DNA from: an uncultured Burkholderiales bacterium
Lineage (GTDB): Bacteria; Pseudomonadota; Gammaproteobacteria; Burkholderiales; Burkholderiaceae_C
DNA: 46,949 bases
Assembly (NCBI GenBank): GCA_903830725.1
Contig: CAIKVH010000027.1
Span: 1-46,949, forward strand
Reading direction: 5' to 3'
The notes under the pieces are model-generated. The model did not search any database. It saw only the letters and a program-made list of their open reading frames with translations, and was not told the DNA's origin. A program made the position numbers and the translations under genes. Positions 36,016-45,006 of the stretch are shown here, piece after piece (the stretch's first letter is position 1; each line of letters begins with the position of its first letter).

Positions 36016-38280
36016 TCACATCGTCCTTGCGAGGACGAATTCGCTCAACTTGGCTTTAATCTCTTTAAGAGGATTTATCCAGTCGCCCCACTTTTCTTGT
36101 CGAAACAACCGAACGCTTTCGTACCAGGGACTATCAACTCTCTCCAGCATCCACCGCCAATCGGGCATGACAGGTAGAAGAATCCATGTAGGTACACCAA
36201 GTGCAGCACTTAAGTGAACCGTGGAATTGTCAATCGAGATAACAATATCGCAAGCTTTTATGAGAGATGCCAATCTGTCTAATTCGTTGTAATTATCAAC
36301 ATCCGCAACCAATAAGCCCTCAGCTTTAAGTTTCTCGAGTCCAATTAGGTATTCATTTTGAGGGCCATCAAGCAACGGTGGTGAATACTGAAGATTAACC
36401 AAATACACGCCTGGTATCGCCAAGGATTCAAGAAAGCTATTGACATCTACGTTGCGATCTATGCCGTTATTCGGATTATTGGTGTGCCAACTAATTCCGC
36501 AAAATATAGGTTTTTTATTAACAACAGGTCCTAGCCGAGTGAAGGTCTCTAATTGAGCTTTGAGCCTAACATTTTCATTTATGTCCGCCCTTAGATAAGG
36601 TGAACCGAGGCTTTTAATCTTTGATTCATCCATCTGAAGAGCCAAGCCGATACTGCCCATTGGGAGATGAAAATCATAAATTGCAGGGTCTACGTCACAA
36701 TCTTTGTTAACAAATCTTATTTTTGGAAATGATCGTTGAAACAATGGGATGAGTCTTAGATCGACCATCACAACAAGCTGACTGACTAAGCTTGCGAGGC
36801 GTTGGAACATAGATGCAAACATGACCTCATCGCCAACGCCTTGTTCAGACCATACCAATAGGCGAGTCGATGCGTTGTTCTCGCAAATGGGTAGATGCAT
36901 CATCGGCTTGTTCGTCTTAAAAGGTCGTGAAATCAACTCGTTATCCATAAGACGGAGTTGGTATAGTCTCCAAGCTTCAGTGAATTTACCCTGTAAAAAT
37001 AAAATAATTGCTTTATTGATATGGGATTTTATGTTTTCAGGAGACCTCTCAATTGCCAAATCAAAGCAGGCTATAGCTTCCTCTAACTTTAGAAGTCTTT
37101 GAAGTGTTACACCCTTATTGTTGATGGCATCAACTTGAAGGGGGTTAGATTTGATAGCTTGGTCATAGGAACGCTCTGCTGCCTCTAGTAAGTTAAGTTC
37201 TTTATACACATTGCCTAAATTATTATGAGCATCTGAATAATTAGGAAATAAGCAGAGAGCATTAGTGTAAGAGGCAATCGCTAATTCAAATTCTCTTTTT
37301 ATTTTAAAGAGATTTCCTCTGTTGTAATAGGCCTGAGCATGCCCGGGACTAAGTTCTATGGCACGCGTATAGTCAAAGAGCGCTAAGTCAAGAGAAAGTA
37401 TGCTTTGCAGGGCATTACCCCGGTTACTATAGAAATCCGCGACCAAGGGATCAATCGTCAAAGCAACCTCATAACTAAGGATAGCCTCTTGATTTCTTCC
37501 CAATCGCTGCATCACATTTCCTCTATTTGAGTAAGTTATTGCCTGATAGGGATTGGCCAATACGGCTTGATCAAAGTGAAGCAATGCTTGGTCAAGTTGT
37601 CCCATGACTTCGAGTAAATTACCGCAGTTGTTATGTACCTCAAATGAAGCGGGGCCGTTGATGACAGTAAGTATCTGGCGATACATATTAAGCGATTCCT
37701 CATATCTCTTCATGTCCTTGAGGACAGTCGCTTTGTTGAGATAGGCATCGAAATAATCGGGCTTTAAATGAAGCGCGTTATCGTAACTGCGAAGTGCTTC
37801 CTCCAATCTTGCGGACCTTTGTAGAGCAACTCCCTTGTTAAAGTATGCCTGTAAATAGGTGCTATTTAATTGGGTAATTTTGTCATATAAAACTATGGAT
37901 TTATCAAAGTCCCCTTTTTGTTGGTGAAGATTCGCTAGGTTATTTAACGCATCTAGGTAATTGGGATCAAGCTTAACTGCGCGTTCATAAACGTTTTGCG
38001 CAACATCTAAGTGCCCCGCTTGGGCTAAAACATACCCGTAGTTATTGAGTATTTTGGGGTTTTTGTCATTAACCTTAATAGCTTTAGCGAATAAATCTAA
38101 AGATACGCTTAATTGGCCAGTGTGCGCATGTATCGTAGCTGAGAGTTGCAGTGCATCAAAATGATTCGGATCGATTTTTAGAATCTCATCATATATCTCA
38201 GTAGCCTCTTGCAACTGAGAGGCCTGATGCAGTCCAACAGCTTTCTCAAATAAGGTGTCTAATTTTTTGCTATCCTTCAT
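36016..38280 (-). CDS. TPR protein with glycosyltransferase-like C-terminal domain
   Basis: A 754-residue cytoplasmic protein. Residues ~8-450 hold about 13 tetratricopeptide repeats with the usual N-N-x-G-N and A-x-x-x-Y/F positions (AYYNRGNLFKIKREFELAIA, AHNNLGNVYKELNLLEAAER). Residues ~475-754 form a GT-B/heptosyltransferase-like domain: LLVWSEQGVGDEVMFASMF, FCGISWHTNN, CDIVISIDNSTVHLSAALGV, PTWILLPVMPDWRWMLER. Similar proteins accompany flagellin or surface glycan modification in other bacteria; a protein O-glycosyltransferase role is inferred. It lies 18 bases after ldcA on the same strand and may be co-transcribed. Confidence 0.9.
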   Translation of the reverse strand: MKDSKKLDTLFEKAVGLHQASQLQEATEIYDEILKIDPNHFDALQLSATIHAHTGQLSVSLDLFAKAIKVNDKNPKILNNYGYVLAQAGHLDVAQNVYERAVKLDPNYLDALNNLANLHQQKGDFDKSIVLYDKITQLNSTYLQAYFNKGVALQRSARLEEALRSYDNALHLKPDYFDAYLNKATVLKDMKRYEESLNMYRQILTVINGPASFEVHNNCGNLLEVMGQLDQALLHFDQAVLANPYQAITYSNRGNVMQRLGRNQEAILSYEVALTIDPLVADFYSNRGNALQSILSLDLALFDYTRAIELSPGHAQAYYNRGNLFKIKREFELAIASYTNALCLFPNYSDAHNNLGNVYKELNLLEAAERSYDQAIKSNPLQVDAINNKGVTLQRLLKLEEAIACFDLAIERSPENIKSHINKAIILFLQGKFTEAWRLYQLRLMDNELISRPFKTNKPMMHLPICENNASTRLLVWSEQGVGDEVMFASMFQRLASLVSQLVVMVDLRLIPLFQRSFPKIRFVNKDCDVDPAIYDFHLPMGSIGLALQMDESKIKSLGSPYLRADINENVRLKAQLETFTRLGPVVNKKPIFCGISWHTNNPNNGIDRNVDVNSFLESLAIPGVYLVNLQYSPPLLDGPQNEYLIGLEKLKAEGLLVADVDNYNELDRLASLIKACDIVISIDNSTVHLSAALGVPTWILLPVMPDWRWMLERVDSPWYESVRLFRQEKWGDWINPLKEIKAKLSEFVLARTM

Positions 38281-38298
38281 AGGATGGTTGTTTGCATT

Positions 38299-39249
38299 TT
38301 AATGAGCGTGATCATGGTGATTCCAAAACAGAAATACCTCATGATCTTGAGTTGCAAGCGTAACTTTTTGTCCAAAAGGAAGGCATACTTTAAGGGGAAC
38401 ATGACCGAAAGGTAAATCGCAAATTACAGGGGTCTTAATTTTTTGCTGCAGTAATTCGAATACACCTTTGAGCCCGTAACCTTTGTCATGGCTGGTTAGT
38501 TTGTAATCCGTAAAGGATCCGAAAATGATAGCCTTTTGGTTTGTTAACACCCCGCAGTGATAAAGTTGCATTAGCATCCGCTCTACTCTGTAGGGATGCT
38601 CACCAATATCCTCCAAAAAGAGAATACCTCCTTCGATTTGAGGAAAGTAGGGGGTTCCTAATAGGGAGCAAACCATTGAAAGGTTACCACCCCAAAGAAC
38701 GGCATTGGAGATATTAAGACTTTCTCTACCCTTTAGACCCTTAAGGAAGAGTGATTTAGAGGACGATGAGTTTAAGCGCCAACCCGTGCCTTCCCCCCTG
38801 CCGCTGTTCAAATCTTCAAAGCAGGACAACATAATTTCATCTGGCTCCGCCTCTGACCCGAAGTCCGTGAGTAGCGCAGGACCAGCCCAAGTACTAGCTT
38901 TAGTTTTAGAGTAAAGCGCCATTTGAAATGCAGTGAAATCACTGAGACCTATGAAATGAGTTCCCGACTTAACCGCTCTTTCAATCGTTTTATAGGGTAG
39001 TGAATCCAAGATTCGGGTAAGGCCGTACCCGCCCCTGGTGATCATGGCAACGTCTGCCCCACTCTTTGCTGCTCGAGTAATAGATTCAATACGCTCAGCG
39101 TCATCTCCGGCAAACCGCTCAAAGGTTGACAGAGATGATGGGTCTACTTCTAAATCATATCCCAGGTTTTTGAGTCTTTTTAGACCACGCTTGAATGCAG
39201 CTTTATCCCTAACAGCACCTGAGGGGGAGTAAATGTATATTGAGGTCAT
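38299..39249 (-). CDS. ldcA: Murein LD-carboxypeptidase (S66 family)
   Basis: Removes the terminal D-Ala from the murein tetrapeptide during cell-wall recycling, in the cytoplasm. S66 features: IYIYSPSGAVRD at the N-terminus, ITRGGYGLTRILD, the catalytic Ser in FIGLSDFTAFQMALY, LWGGNLSMVCSLLGTPYFPQ, GGILFLEDIGEHPYRVERML (Glu) and the late catalytic His in DLPFGHVPLKVCLPFG. Length 316 is typical. ATG at 39249. It lies between tadA (101-base gap) and the TPR gene. Confidence 0.93.
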   Translation of the reverse strand: MTSIYIYSPSGAVRDKAAFKRGLKRLKNLGYDLEVDPSSLSTFERFAGDDAERIESITRAAKSGADVAMITRGGYGLTRILDSLPYKTIERAVKSGTHFIGLSDFTAFQMALYSKTKASTWAGPALLTDFGSEAEPDEIMLSCFEDLNSGRGEGTGWRLNSSSSKSLFLKGLKGRESLNISNAVLWGGNLSMVCSLLGTPYFPQIEGGILFLEDIGEHPYRVERMLMQLYHCGVLTNQKAIIFGSFTDYKLTSHDKGYGLKGVFELLQQKIKTPVICDLPFGHVPLKVCLPFGQKVTLATQDHEVFLFWNHHDHAH

Positions 39250-39350
39250 GTTTAAAACCGCGTTATTTTATAATTCAAAAGTATAGGGATACTGGGTTGT
39301 GTTTAGTATGAGTTGAATCGAAAGTTGGATTACAAGAATAGTTGTCAAGT

Positions 39351-39857
39351 TTATTCTTGTTCTCGTGATACTTCTGACAGAGCATCACCTAGGTTCTTTT
39401 TAGAGAGTCGTCTTTGCTTAAAAAAATCTTGCAACAGTACAGCACACTCCTCCTTTAGAACTCCAGCCTCAATTTCAGTTTGATGATTCAAAACTGTCAT
39501 GTCAAATACGTTCATTACAGAGCCAGCGGCCCCTATTTTCTCATCAAACGCGCCAAAAACAACCTTCTTCAAGCGGGCTTGCAATATTGCGCCACTGCAC
39601 ATCAAACAGGGCTCCAAAGTCACGTATAGCTCGCAGTCAACCAATCTGTAATTATTTAAGGCAACACCACCCGCTCTTAGGGCGCGAATCTCAGCATGTG
39701 CGCTGGGGTCTTTTAACCCAATGGGGTGGTTATGGCCAGTCGCTATAACTTTCCCGTCCCTAACCAGAACTGCCCCAACCGGCACCTCCCCCAACTCGGC
39801 CGCGTGCTTGGCCTGTTCGATAGCAAGGCGCATATAGGTTTCAGAATGTTGTGCCAT
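39351..39857 (-). CDS. tadA: tRNA-specific adenosine deaminase
   Basis: Converts A34 to inosine in tRNA-Arg(ACG). The zinc/catalytic motif HAEIRALRAGGVALNNYRL and the second ligand pair TLEPCLMCSGAILQARLKKV are intact, as is VPVGAVLVRDGKVIATGHN. Length 168 with ATG 39857. It begins five bases after the paiB-like gene ends, so the two are co-transcribed. Confidence 0.96.
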   Translation of the reverse strand: MAQHSETYMRLAIEQAKHAAELGEVPVGAVLVRDGKVIATGHNHPIGLKDPSAHAEIRALRAGGVALNNYRLVDCELYVTLEPCLMCSGAILQARLKKVVFGAFDEKIGAAGSVMNVFDMTVLNHQTEIEAGVLKEECAVLLQDFFKQRRLSKKNLGDALSEVSREQE

Positions 39858-39862
39858 TTAAC

Positions 39863-40477
39863 TTAGTCAATTTTCATCTGAAGCTTGCGCATCCAACTTG
39901 CAAGCGCTCTCTCTTGATCATCTCCTGTGGAGTAGATCTCATACATTTTGGCATGGGCTTCAGGGCGGTGTTGATTGAGTTTAAATTTACTTTGTATATC
40001 AGACACTTCGAACTCAAAGGCCACAATTGCTGAGAGCATTTGTTGGGTATATTTCTCGCTAAGTCCTCGCCACTGCTCTGCATAGGTGGGTTCATGGTCG
40101 GCGATCAGATATTTAAGTAATGCATCTTTTGACATTTCCTCATCAATGATTCTCGCCTTAGCCTTTACATGCAATACGATGTAATTCCAAGTTGGAACCC
40201 TGACCAAATCAGGGTAAACCCGCGGCGACATATAGGCATGAGGGCCGGTAAAAATGATTAAGGCCTCTGGTCTGGCTTGGAGGTACTTCCAGTGGGGATT
40301 AGCGCGGGCACAATGCCCCAAAATATGGACTTTCTCGTCCCTTTGCTCAATATGAAGTGGCAAATGAGTGACGAAAGGAAACCCCTCCTCATCATTAGAT
40401 GTCAACGAGGCAAACGGATGCTCGCGCATGATGTCTAAAGCATATTGAGAATTATTAAATTGGTTGGGCAGGTACAT
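39863..40477 (-). CDS. PaiB-family FMN-binding protein
   Basis: Split-barrel flavin-binding fold related to Bacillus PaiB (negative regulator of sporulation/protease genes). Visible: MYLPNQFNNSQYALDIMREH, ASLTSNDEEGFPFVTHLPLH, ARANPHWKY, ALIIFTGPHAYMSPRVYPDL and VPTWNYIVLHVKAKARIIDE, all standard for the family. Length 204 is typical. Whether it binds DNA or is an oxidoreductase is unresolved for proteobacteria. It leads the minus-strand run paiB-tadA-ldcA. Confidence 0.92.
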   Translation of the reverse strand: MYLPNQFNNSQYALDIMREHPFASLTSNDEEGFPFVTHLPLHIEQRDEKVHILGHCARANPHWKYLQARPEALIIFTGPHAYMSPRVYPDLVRVPTWNYIVLHVKAKARIIDEEMSKDALLKYLIADHEPTYAEQWRGLSEKYTQQMLSAIVAFEFEVSDIQSKFKLNQHRPEAHAKMYEIYSTGDDQERALASWMRKLQMKID

Positions 40478-40806
40478 TTTTTAAACTCTGAGGCGTCTAA
40501 TTAATCTGTGTTTAGAAGTTTGTACGAAATCAATAGCCCTCTATCATACCGTTAAGCAGTTAGCACAAAAAAATCTTATTTACAAGTGCAAATAATTTCT
40601 GTAAATATCCTTTTAAATGTTGTTGCGTGAATTACTCACTAAATTTAAAAAATGAGAGGCAAAAGTTATTCACATTTTTTGGGGAGAAAGGACCTGTTTA
40701 GAGGATAAAAACCTGAATTCATGCGGGTTCATTGGGTGTGATTAATTTTTATACAGATCTCCACTTAAGTAGTAATGTGCACCTGAAAGGAACATAAAAC
40801 CCATAA

Positions 40807-40828
40807 TTTCACATGTGCAGATGTGAAA
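40807..40828. promoter_or_regulatory. Inverted repeat TTTCACAT-n6-ATGTGAAA
   Basis: A perfect 8-bp inverted repeat with spacer GTGCAG, about 126 bases upstream of the small Cys-rich gene. The geometry resembles sites of dimeric regulators of the CRP/FNR type (TGTGA-like half with inverse orientation TCACA), but the order is reversed, so assignment is not made. Confidence 0.35.
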
Positions 40829-40883
40829 ATAAATATTTCGAATTAAATTTAAAAAAATAAATTAAATAAATATTTTCTAGGCA

Positions 40884-40897
40884 TTTTGAATTCAAAA
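40884..40897. promoter_or_regulatory. 14-bp perfect palindrome TTTTGAATTCAAAA
   Basis: Self-complementary across its whole length, with outer GCA (40881-40883) and TGC (40901-40903), 57 bases upstream of the Cys-rich gene. Could be an operator or a chance product of AT-rich sequence. Confidence 0.3.
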
Positions 40898-40953
40898 ATA
40901 TGCAAAAATAATAGAAATTTAATTAAACAAATTCACCTACAACATTATTTTGT

Positions 40954-41217
40954 ATGGCTTTAGACGGATCTAAACTCATCACTCACAAGCAGTGTTTCAA
41001 TTGTAAGAATGCACTGCTTTCCGAGACGTCTGAGAGTGGGCTAAGATGTGGTCAGACCTATTTTGCATTACCTGCTTTGAAACGAATACCCGTACCTTTG
41101 AATACTTACCCAGTCGTAGAAGAAAAACACTCCTGCGAGCACTGGGGAACCAGTGGGAACGAACTACTCACTCGTCCTCTGTATTCTCAACGATCCCAAC
41201 AAGGTGAAATCCAATAA
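40954..41217 (+). CDS. Small Cys-rich protein, possibly metal-binding
   Basis: An 87-residue protein with Cys14-x2-Cys17, Cys32 and Cys61 and His59/His63 (KQCFNCKN, LRCGQTYFALP, KHSCEHW). The spacing fits a small zinc- or iron-sulfur-binding fold of the kind seen in short uncharacterised proteins with C-x2-C, R-C-G-x-Y/F and S-C-E-x-W motifs. No signal peptide. No Shine-Dalgarno before ATG 40954. It is preceded by an AT-rich region and ends 24 bases before the convergent ABC permease stop. I do not recognise the function; coding status is supported by the ordered Cys pattern. Confidence 0.6.
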   Translation: MALDGSKLITHKQCFNCKNALLSETSESGLRCGQTYFALPALKRIPVPLNTYPVVEEKHSCEHWGTSGNELLTRPLYSQRSQQGEIQ

Positions 41218-41246
41218 CAATAACGCCTTCCTTCGTTTTTGTTATT
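41213..41246. terminator. Possible convergent-gene hairpin
   Basis: AATAACAA (41213-41220) and TTGTTATT (41239-41246) are perfect 8-bp arms around an 18-nt loop, overlapping the stop codons of the Cys-rich gene and the ABC permease. A T-run follows on the plus strand. The stem is AT-rich and the loop large, so this is tentative. Confidence 0.35.
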
Positions 41247-42024
41247 TTTGGAATCTCCTTTTGGTTAGATGTAATGCAACGGTATAGGCAACGATTGCTA
41301 TTGAACATAGTATCAAAAGGTTAGTCCAGGGATGCGCAGGCCATTGATCCATAAAAAGTGGACGAATTAACTCAATAGCCTGGGTTAAAGGTAAGTACCA
41401 AGAGATGACTTGAATCCAGTGTGGTAATTGATCTCTTGGAAAGAAAACTCCGCTTAAAAATGTCATAGGCGTTAGAAAAAGCGTGAAGTAGTAAGTAAAG
41501 AAATCGTAGCCCTGAGCTAAAGCATTAAAAATAAGTGCTATGCAGCTAAAAGTGATGCCAACAATTAACAGTATGGGCCAGCACAGGATGAGCTTGGGAC
41601 TGTGAGATATTCCAAGTGCCAACATTACAAGCAAGATTGCAGATATCGTAAAAAGCGCTTTAAATGCAGCCCATAACATCTCTGCGAGCAAGACATCATC
41701 AAGACGGATAGGCGCGTTTAATATACCGTCCCACGTCTTTTGTACATGCATCCTCGAAAATGCAGAATACAGGGCTTCAAAGGTGGCAGCATTCATCGCG
41801 CTCATACAAATAGAGCCACTAGCCAGGAAAAGCAGGTAAGGCACTTTAACCCCCCCTATTGAGACTTGTCCAATGAGTGTTCCCATTCCGTAACCAAAGG
41901 CAACAAGCCACATGAGGGGTTCTGCAATATTACCGATGAGGCTTGGAATGGCAAGCTTTCTCCAAACAAGTAAATTTCTTGCAAAAATAGGCCACCACCG
42001 CATTAAGGAATGACGACGCATCAC
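41242..42024 (-). CDS. ABC-2 type exporter permease (NodJ family)
   Basis: Six-segment ABC-2 membrane subunit of 260 residues. Typical features: NLLVWRKLAIPSLIGNIAEP near the start, LMWLVAFGYGMGTLIG, FLASGSICMSAMNAATFEAL, and the FLSGVFFPRDQLPHWIQVIS motif before the last segments. It partners the ATP-binding gene directly upstream (ATGA overlap at 42021-42024). NodIJ-like exporters move lipo-oligosaccharides in rhizobia; in free-living betaproteobacteria the substrate is unknown. Confidence 0.92.
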   Translation of the reverse strand: MMRRHSLMRWWPIFARNLLVWRKLAIPSLIGNIAEPLMWLVAFGYGMGTLIGQVSIGGVKVPYLLFLASGSICMSAMNAATFEALYSAFSRMHVQKTWDGILNAPIRLDDVLLAEMLWAAFKALFTISAILLVMLALGISHSPKLILCWPILLIVGITFSCIALIFNALAQGYDFFTYYFTLFLTPMTFLSGVFFPRDQLPHWIQVISWYLPLTQAIELIRPLFMDQWPAHPWTNLLILCSIAIVAYTVALHLTKRRFQK

Positions 42025-42944
42025 GCTCCCTCCCTAATTTGTCGACCAGTGAGCTTCAAAAATAGGTCCTCCAGATTAACCGGGCGATGCAGAACTCGTA
42101 ACTGAGGATAGCTTTTTAATTCCTCCAAAATAGGGTTGGCTGTTGATGTATAAAAATAAATGCTCTCCCCAGTCACCTCTACTCGAGAGGCAAAGGTTGA
42201 GAGAAATTTATTTTTAAGTTCAGGAGCCCCAGATCCAAAAACCTCAATGACTTCGGGTTCTAAGTGATCTTTCAATAAAATACGAGGCGTACCCTCAGCG
42301 ATGATTTTGCCGTGGTCTAGAACAATAATTCGGTGACAAAGCCTCTCAGCTTCATCCATAAAGTGAGTTGTCAAGAGGATAGATTTACCGTTCTGCACAA
42401 GTTGACTAAGCCTCTCCCACATCAAGTGCCTTGCCTGTGGGTCTAGTCCAGTGGTAGGTTCATCTAGCAAAAGTAGGTCTGGATTATTGATCAATGCTCT
42501 TGCCAAACTTAATCTTCTTTTCATACCTCCAGACAACTCTGAGGGTTTAGCATCTGCTTTTTGGCTTAAAGATGCAAACTCTAACAACTCAGGTATTCTG
42601 CTTGAAAGTGTATTGTTATCGATCCCAAAATAACCACCGTAGACCCGTAAGTTCTCAGCGCATGTGAAATCAGGATCAAGAGTATCAAATTGACTGACCA
42701 CACCAAGTCTAGATTTAATCTCTAATGCATCTTCGGGCATTTTGTATCCGAACGCAAAAACTTGCCCGTGGTCCGGCATTGTCAGACCAAGACACATCCT
42801 TAGAGTAGTGGTTTTTCCCGCACCGTTGGGACCAATGACACCTAAACATTCCCCGGGTTGTATCGAAAATGAAACTCCGTCCACAACCAAATTATTGGAG
42901 TAACTTTTAATTAGGTTATCGCATTGAAAGAAAGGGGCTTGCAT
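42021..42944 (-). CDS. ABC exporter ATP-binding protein (NodI family)
   Basis: ATPase subunit, 307 residues. Walker A GVIGPNGAGKTTTLRM, Q-loop SRLGVVSQFDTLDPDFTCAE, signature PSELSGGMKRRLSLARAL, Walker B DLLLLDEPTTGLDPQ, H-loop ILLTTHFMDEAERL. The C-terminal ~80 residues (VIEVFGSGAPELKNKFLSTF) are the usual NodI regulatory tail. Start MQAPFFQCDNLIKSYSNNLV at ATG 42944. Translationally coupled to the permease. Confidence 0.94.
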   Translation of the reverse strand: MQAPFFQCDNLIKSYSNNLVVDGVSFSIQPGECLGVIGPNGAGKTTTLRMCLGLTMPDHGQVFAFGYKMPEDALEIKSRLGVVSQFDTLDPDFTCAENLRVYGGYFGIDNNTLSSRIPELLEFASLSQKADAKPSELSGGMKRRLSLARALINNPDLLLLDEPTTGLDPQARHLMWERLSQLVQNGKSILLTTHFMDEAERLCHRIIVLDHGKIIAEGTPRILLKDHLEPEVIEVFGSGAPELKNKFLSTFASRVEVTGESIYFYTSTANPILEELKSYPQLRVLHRPVNLEDLFLKLTGRQIREGA

Positions 42945-43062
42945 GTTGTTTTGTATTGGGTGTGCCTAAGCAAAGAGGTATTCAGATAGATTGATGCAAT
43001 GAACACACACCTCAGTTTATCATTGTAACAAATGAATCAAATTCAAACTTTTTGGCTAAACT

Positions 43063-45006
43063 TCATAACTGAAATTTTGAACCCATTTGAACAACGCAGG
43101 AAAAATTTATATCGTAAAAATCTACAGCCTGTGTTTCATTTTGAACTAACCATGCAAAAAGCTTCTGTCGCCAAAGAGGCATGCTCCCATTAGGACTTGT
43201 GGAGATAGCTACCCTGGGAGCAAAAATAGAAATTTTTAGTAAATCATCTACAAAATGATATTGCTCATTAAATATCTTCAAAATTGCATTTATATCAACT
43301 TTTTCAGTAAATCCATAAACTGCTCTAACAGAAAAAAATCCTTTATCTAATTCAGTGATGGTCAATCGATCTGTTTCGTCTACAAGAGGGACATCCCATA
43401 TACTGATTTTTAGCAACACAATGTGGCTGTGCAAAACACCATTTTGTTTGAAATTACTGATTAATATTTGAGGTATGAGACGGGTGTTGTCCGCTAAAAA
43501 AACTGCTAGACCCTCAACTCTTCGGCTAGATTCAGTAATTTTATTCATTACAAAACTCTCGACCGTTATGCCTTCGCTTAGACTGCGTGCTCGAAGAATT
43601 TTTTGACCCGCGTACCACGTCATTAGAATCACAAAACAAAGTCCTGCTATCAAAATGGGGAACCATCCTCCTTGCATGAATTTGGAAATATTAGAAATTA
43701 AAAAAATTAGATCAATACTAAAAAGCAGTACAAGTAGCGAACTGGCTAAATACGGATTTAATTTCCAGGTTTTTTTAATAACGATAGCTGCCAGCGTTAC
43801 CGTAACCAACATGGTCAAAGATACACACAAGCCGTAGGCAGGTGCTAAATGGCTTGAGTTCTTGAAGGTTAAAACAACCAATAAAACACCTATACAAAGT
43901 ATCCAATTGATTGCTGGAAGATAGATTTGACCTGCGTTTTTCTTTGAAGTGTTTACTACTCTTAGCTTGGGCAATAATCCCAGCAAACTGGCTTGACTGG
44001 TCATAGAGTAAGTGCCAGATATAACGGCCTGAGATGCAATAATTGTCGCCAAAGTTGCCATCAAGACCAACGGGAAGACAAAATTCTCTGGGACCATGGA
44101 GAAAAAAGGATTGGAAATCCGAGAGGGATGACTTAGAAGCATTGCTCCTTGCCCTAAATAATTGAGGATAAGCGAGGGCATGATGATAGCGATCCAAGCA
44201 AACTGAACGGGTTTGAGTCCAAAATGACCTATATCTGCGTATATCGCCTCAACGCCAGTAATGGCGAGAAATACAACCCCAATGACTACAAAAGCTTGTT
44301 CTGCGTGATCTTTGATCAAATTCAGCGCGTAATGCGGGCTAAAGGCCAGCAATATGCTCGGGTTCTCAATGATTTGGTATACGCCCATTGCTGCAATAGC
44401 GATAAACCACATAATCATGCGTGAACCAAAAACAAGCCCTATGACTGATGTTCCAATGCGCTGCATCATAAAGAGCCCCAAGAGAATGGAGATAGTAATC
44501 ATGATGACGTAATGACTAGAGTTGGGCCAGGTAACCTCTAATCCTTCGACGGCTGATAGGACAGAAATTGCTGGTGTAATCACAGCGTCCCCATAAAAAA
44601 GGCATGCGCCAATCACGCCAAGTGCGAGAATGATTTCTCCCCGTTTAGAATTTAAGGGCGCAGTTCTTAGGGCCATAGCCATTAATGCCAATACTCCGCC
44701 CTCTCCGTGGTTGTTAATGCGGAGCACGAATAGTACGTATTTGAGCGTAACGATGATTAGATACGACCAAATAATCATTGATAGAACCGCAAATATTGAC
44801 TCCTCGGTCAGTGGTATTCCGTATTTAGAGTCAAAGCAGATTTTTAATGCGTAAAGGGGACTTGTTCCGATATCACCAAAAATAACTCCTATGGCGGCCA
44901 TCGTTACCACTGCGAAATTGGTGGGTTTAACTTCGACTGACGCAGAGTTGTCTTCCCCTTTTTTTGGGTTCAATAATTTAGAAGTTATGGAGCGGAGAAC
45001 AAGCAT
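43063..45006 (-). CDS. kup: Kup-type low-affinity potassium transporter
   Basis: Proton-coupled K+ uptake protein of the inner membrane, 647 residues. Starts with a short basic cytoplasmic region, then the Kup signature AAIGVIFGDIGTSPLYALK, about twelve membrane segments to residue ~450 (GEGGVLALMAMALRTA, LFYGDAVITPAISVLSAVEG, GQGAMLLSHPSRISNPFFSM), and a soluble C-terminal domain. This is the standard family layout and length (E. coli 622). ATG 45006; no clear Shine-Dalgarno. It is alone on the minus strand with a 118-base gap to the ABC genes. Confidence 0.96.
   Translation of the reverse strand: MLVLRSITSKLLNPKKGEDNSASVEVKPTNFAVVTMAAIGVIFGDIGTSPLYALKICFDSKYGIPLTEESIFAVLSMIIWSYLIIVTLKYVLFVLRINNHGEGGVLALMAMALRTAPLNSKRGEIILALGVIGACLFYGDAVITPAISVLSAVEGLEVTWPNSSHYVIMITISILLGLFMMQRIGTSVIGLVFGSRMIMWFIAIAAMGVYQIIENPSILLAFSPHYALNLIKDHAEQAFVVIGVVFLAITGVEAIYADIGHFGLKPVQFAWIAIIMPSLILNYLGQGAMLLSHPSRISNPFFSMVPENFVFPLVLMATLATIIASQAVISGTYSMTSQASLLGLLPKLRVVNTSKKNAGQIYLPAINWILCIGVLLVVLTFKNSSHLAPAYGLCVSLTMLVTVTLAAIVIKKTWKLNPYLASSLLVLLFSIDLIFLISNISKFMQGGWFPILIAGLCFVILMTWYAGQKILRARSLSEGITVESFVMNKITESSRRVEGLAVFLADNTRLIPQILISNFKQNGVLHSHIVLLKISIWDVPLVDETDRLTITELDKGFFSVRAVYGFTEKVDINAILKIFNEQYHFVDDLLKISIFAPRVAISTSPNGSMPLWRQKLFAWLVQNETQAVDFYDINFSCVVQMGSKFQL

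Larger units (their letters stand above)
40478..40953. other. 476-base AT-rich intergenic region with palindromes
   Basis: Markedly more AT-rich than its surroundings, especially 40820-40945, which is nearly all A/T. No gene, tRNA or clear riboswitch was recognised. It contains TTTCACAT/ATGTGAAA (40807-40814 and 40821-40828, 6-nt loop) and the perfect 14-bp palindrome TTTTGAATTCAAAA (40884-40897) flanked by GCA and TGC. It should hold the divergent promoters of the paiB-like gene (minus) and the small Cys-rich gene (plus). Confidence 0.5.

Noticed and set aside
43775-44197. 140-residue frame inside kup
   Set aside because: Same-strand out-of-frame shadow of kup; no independent start signals.
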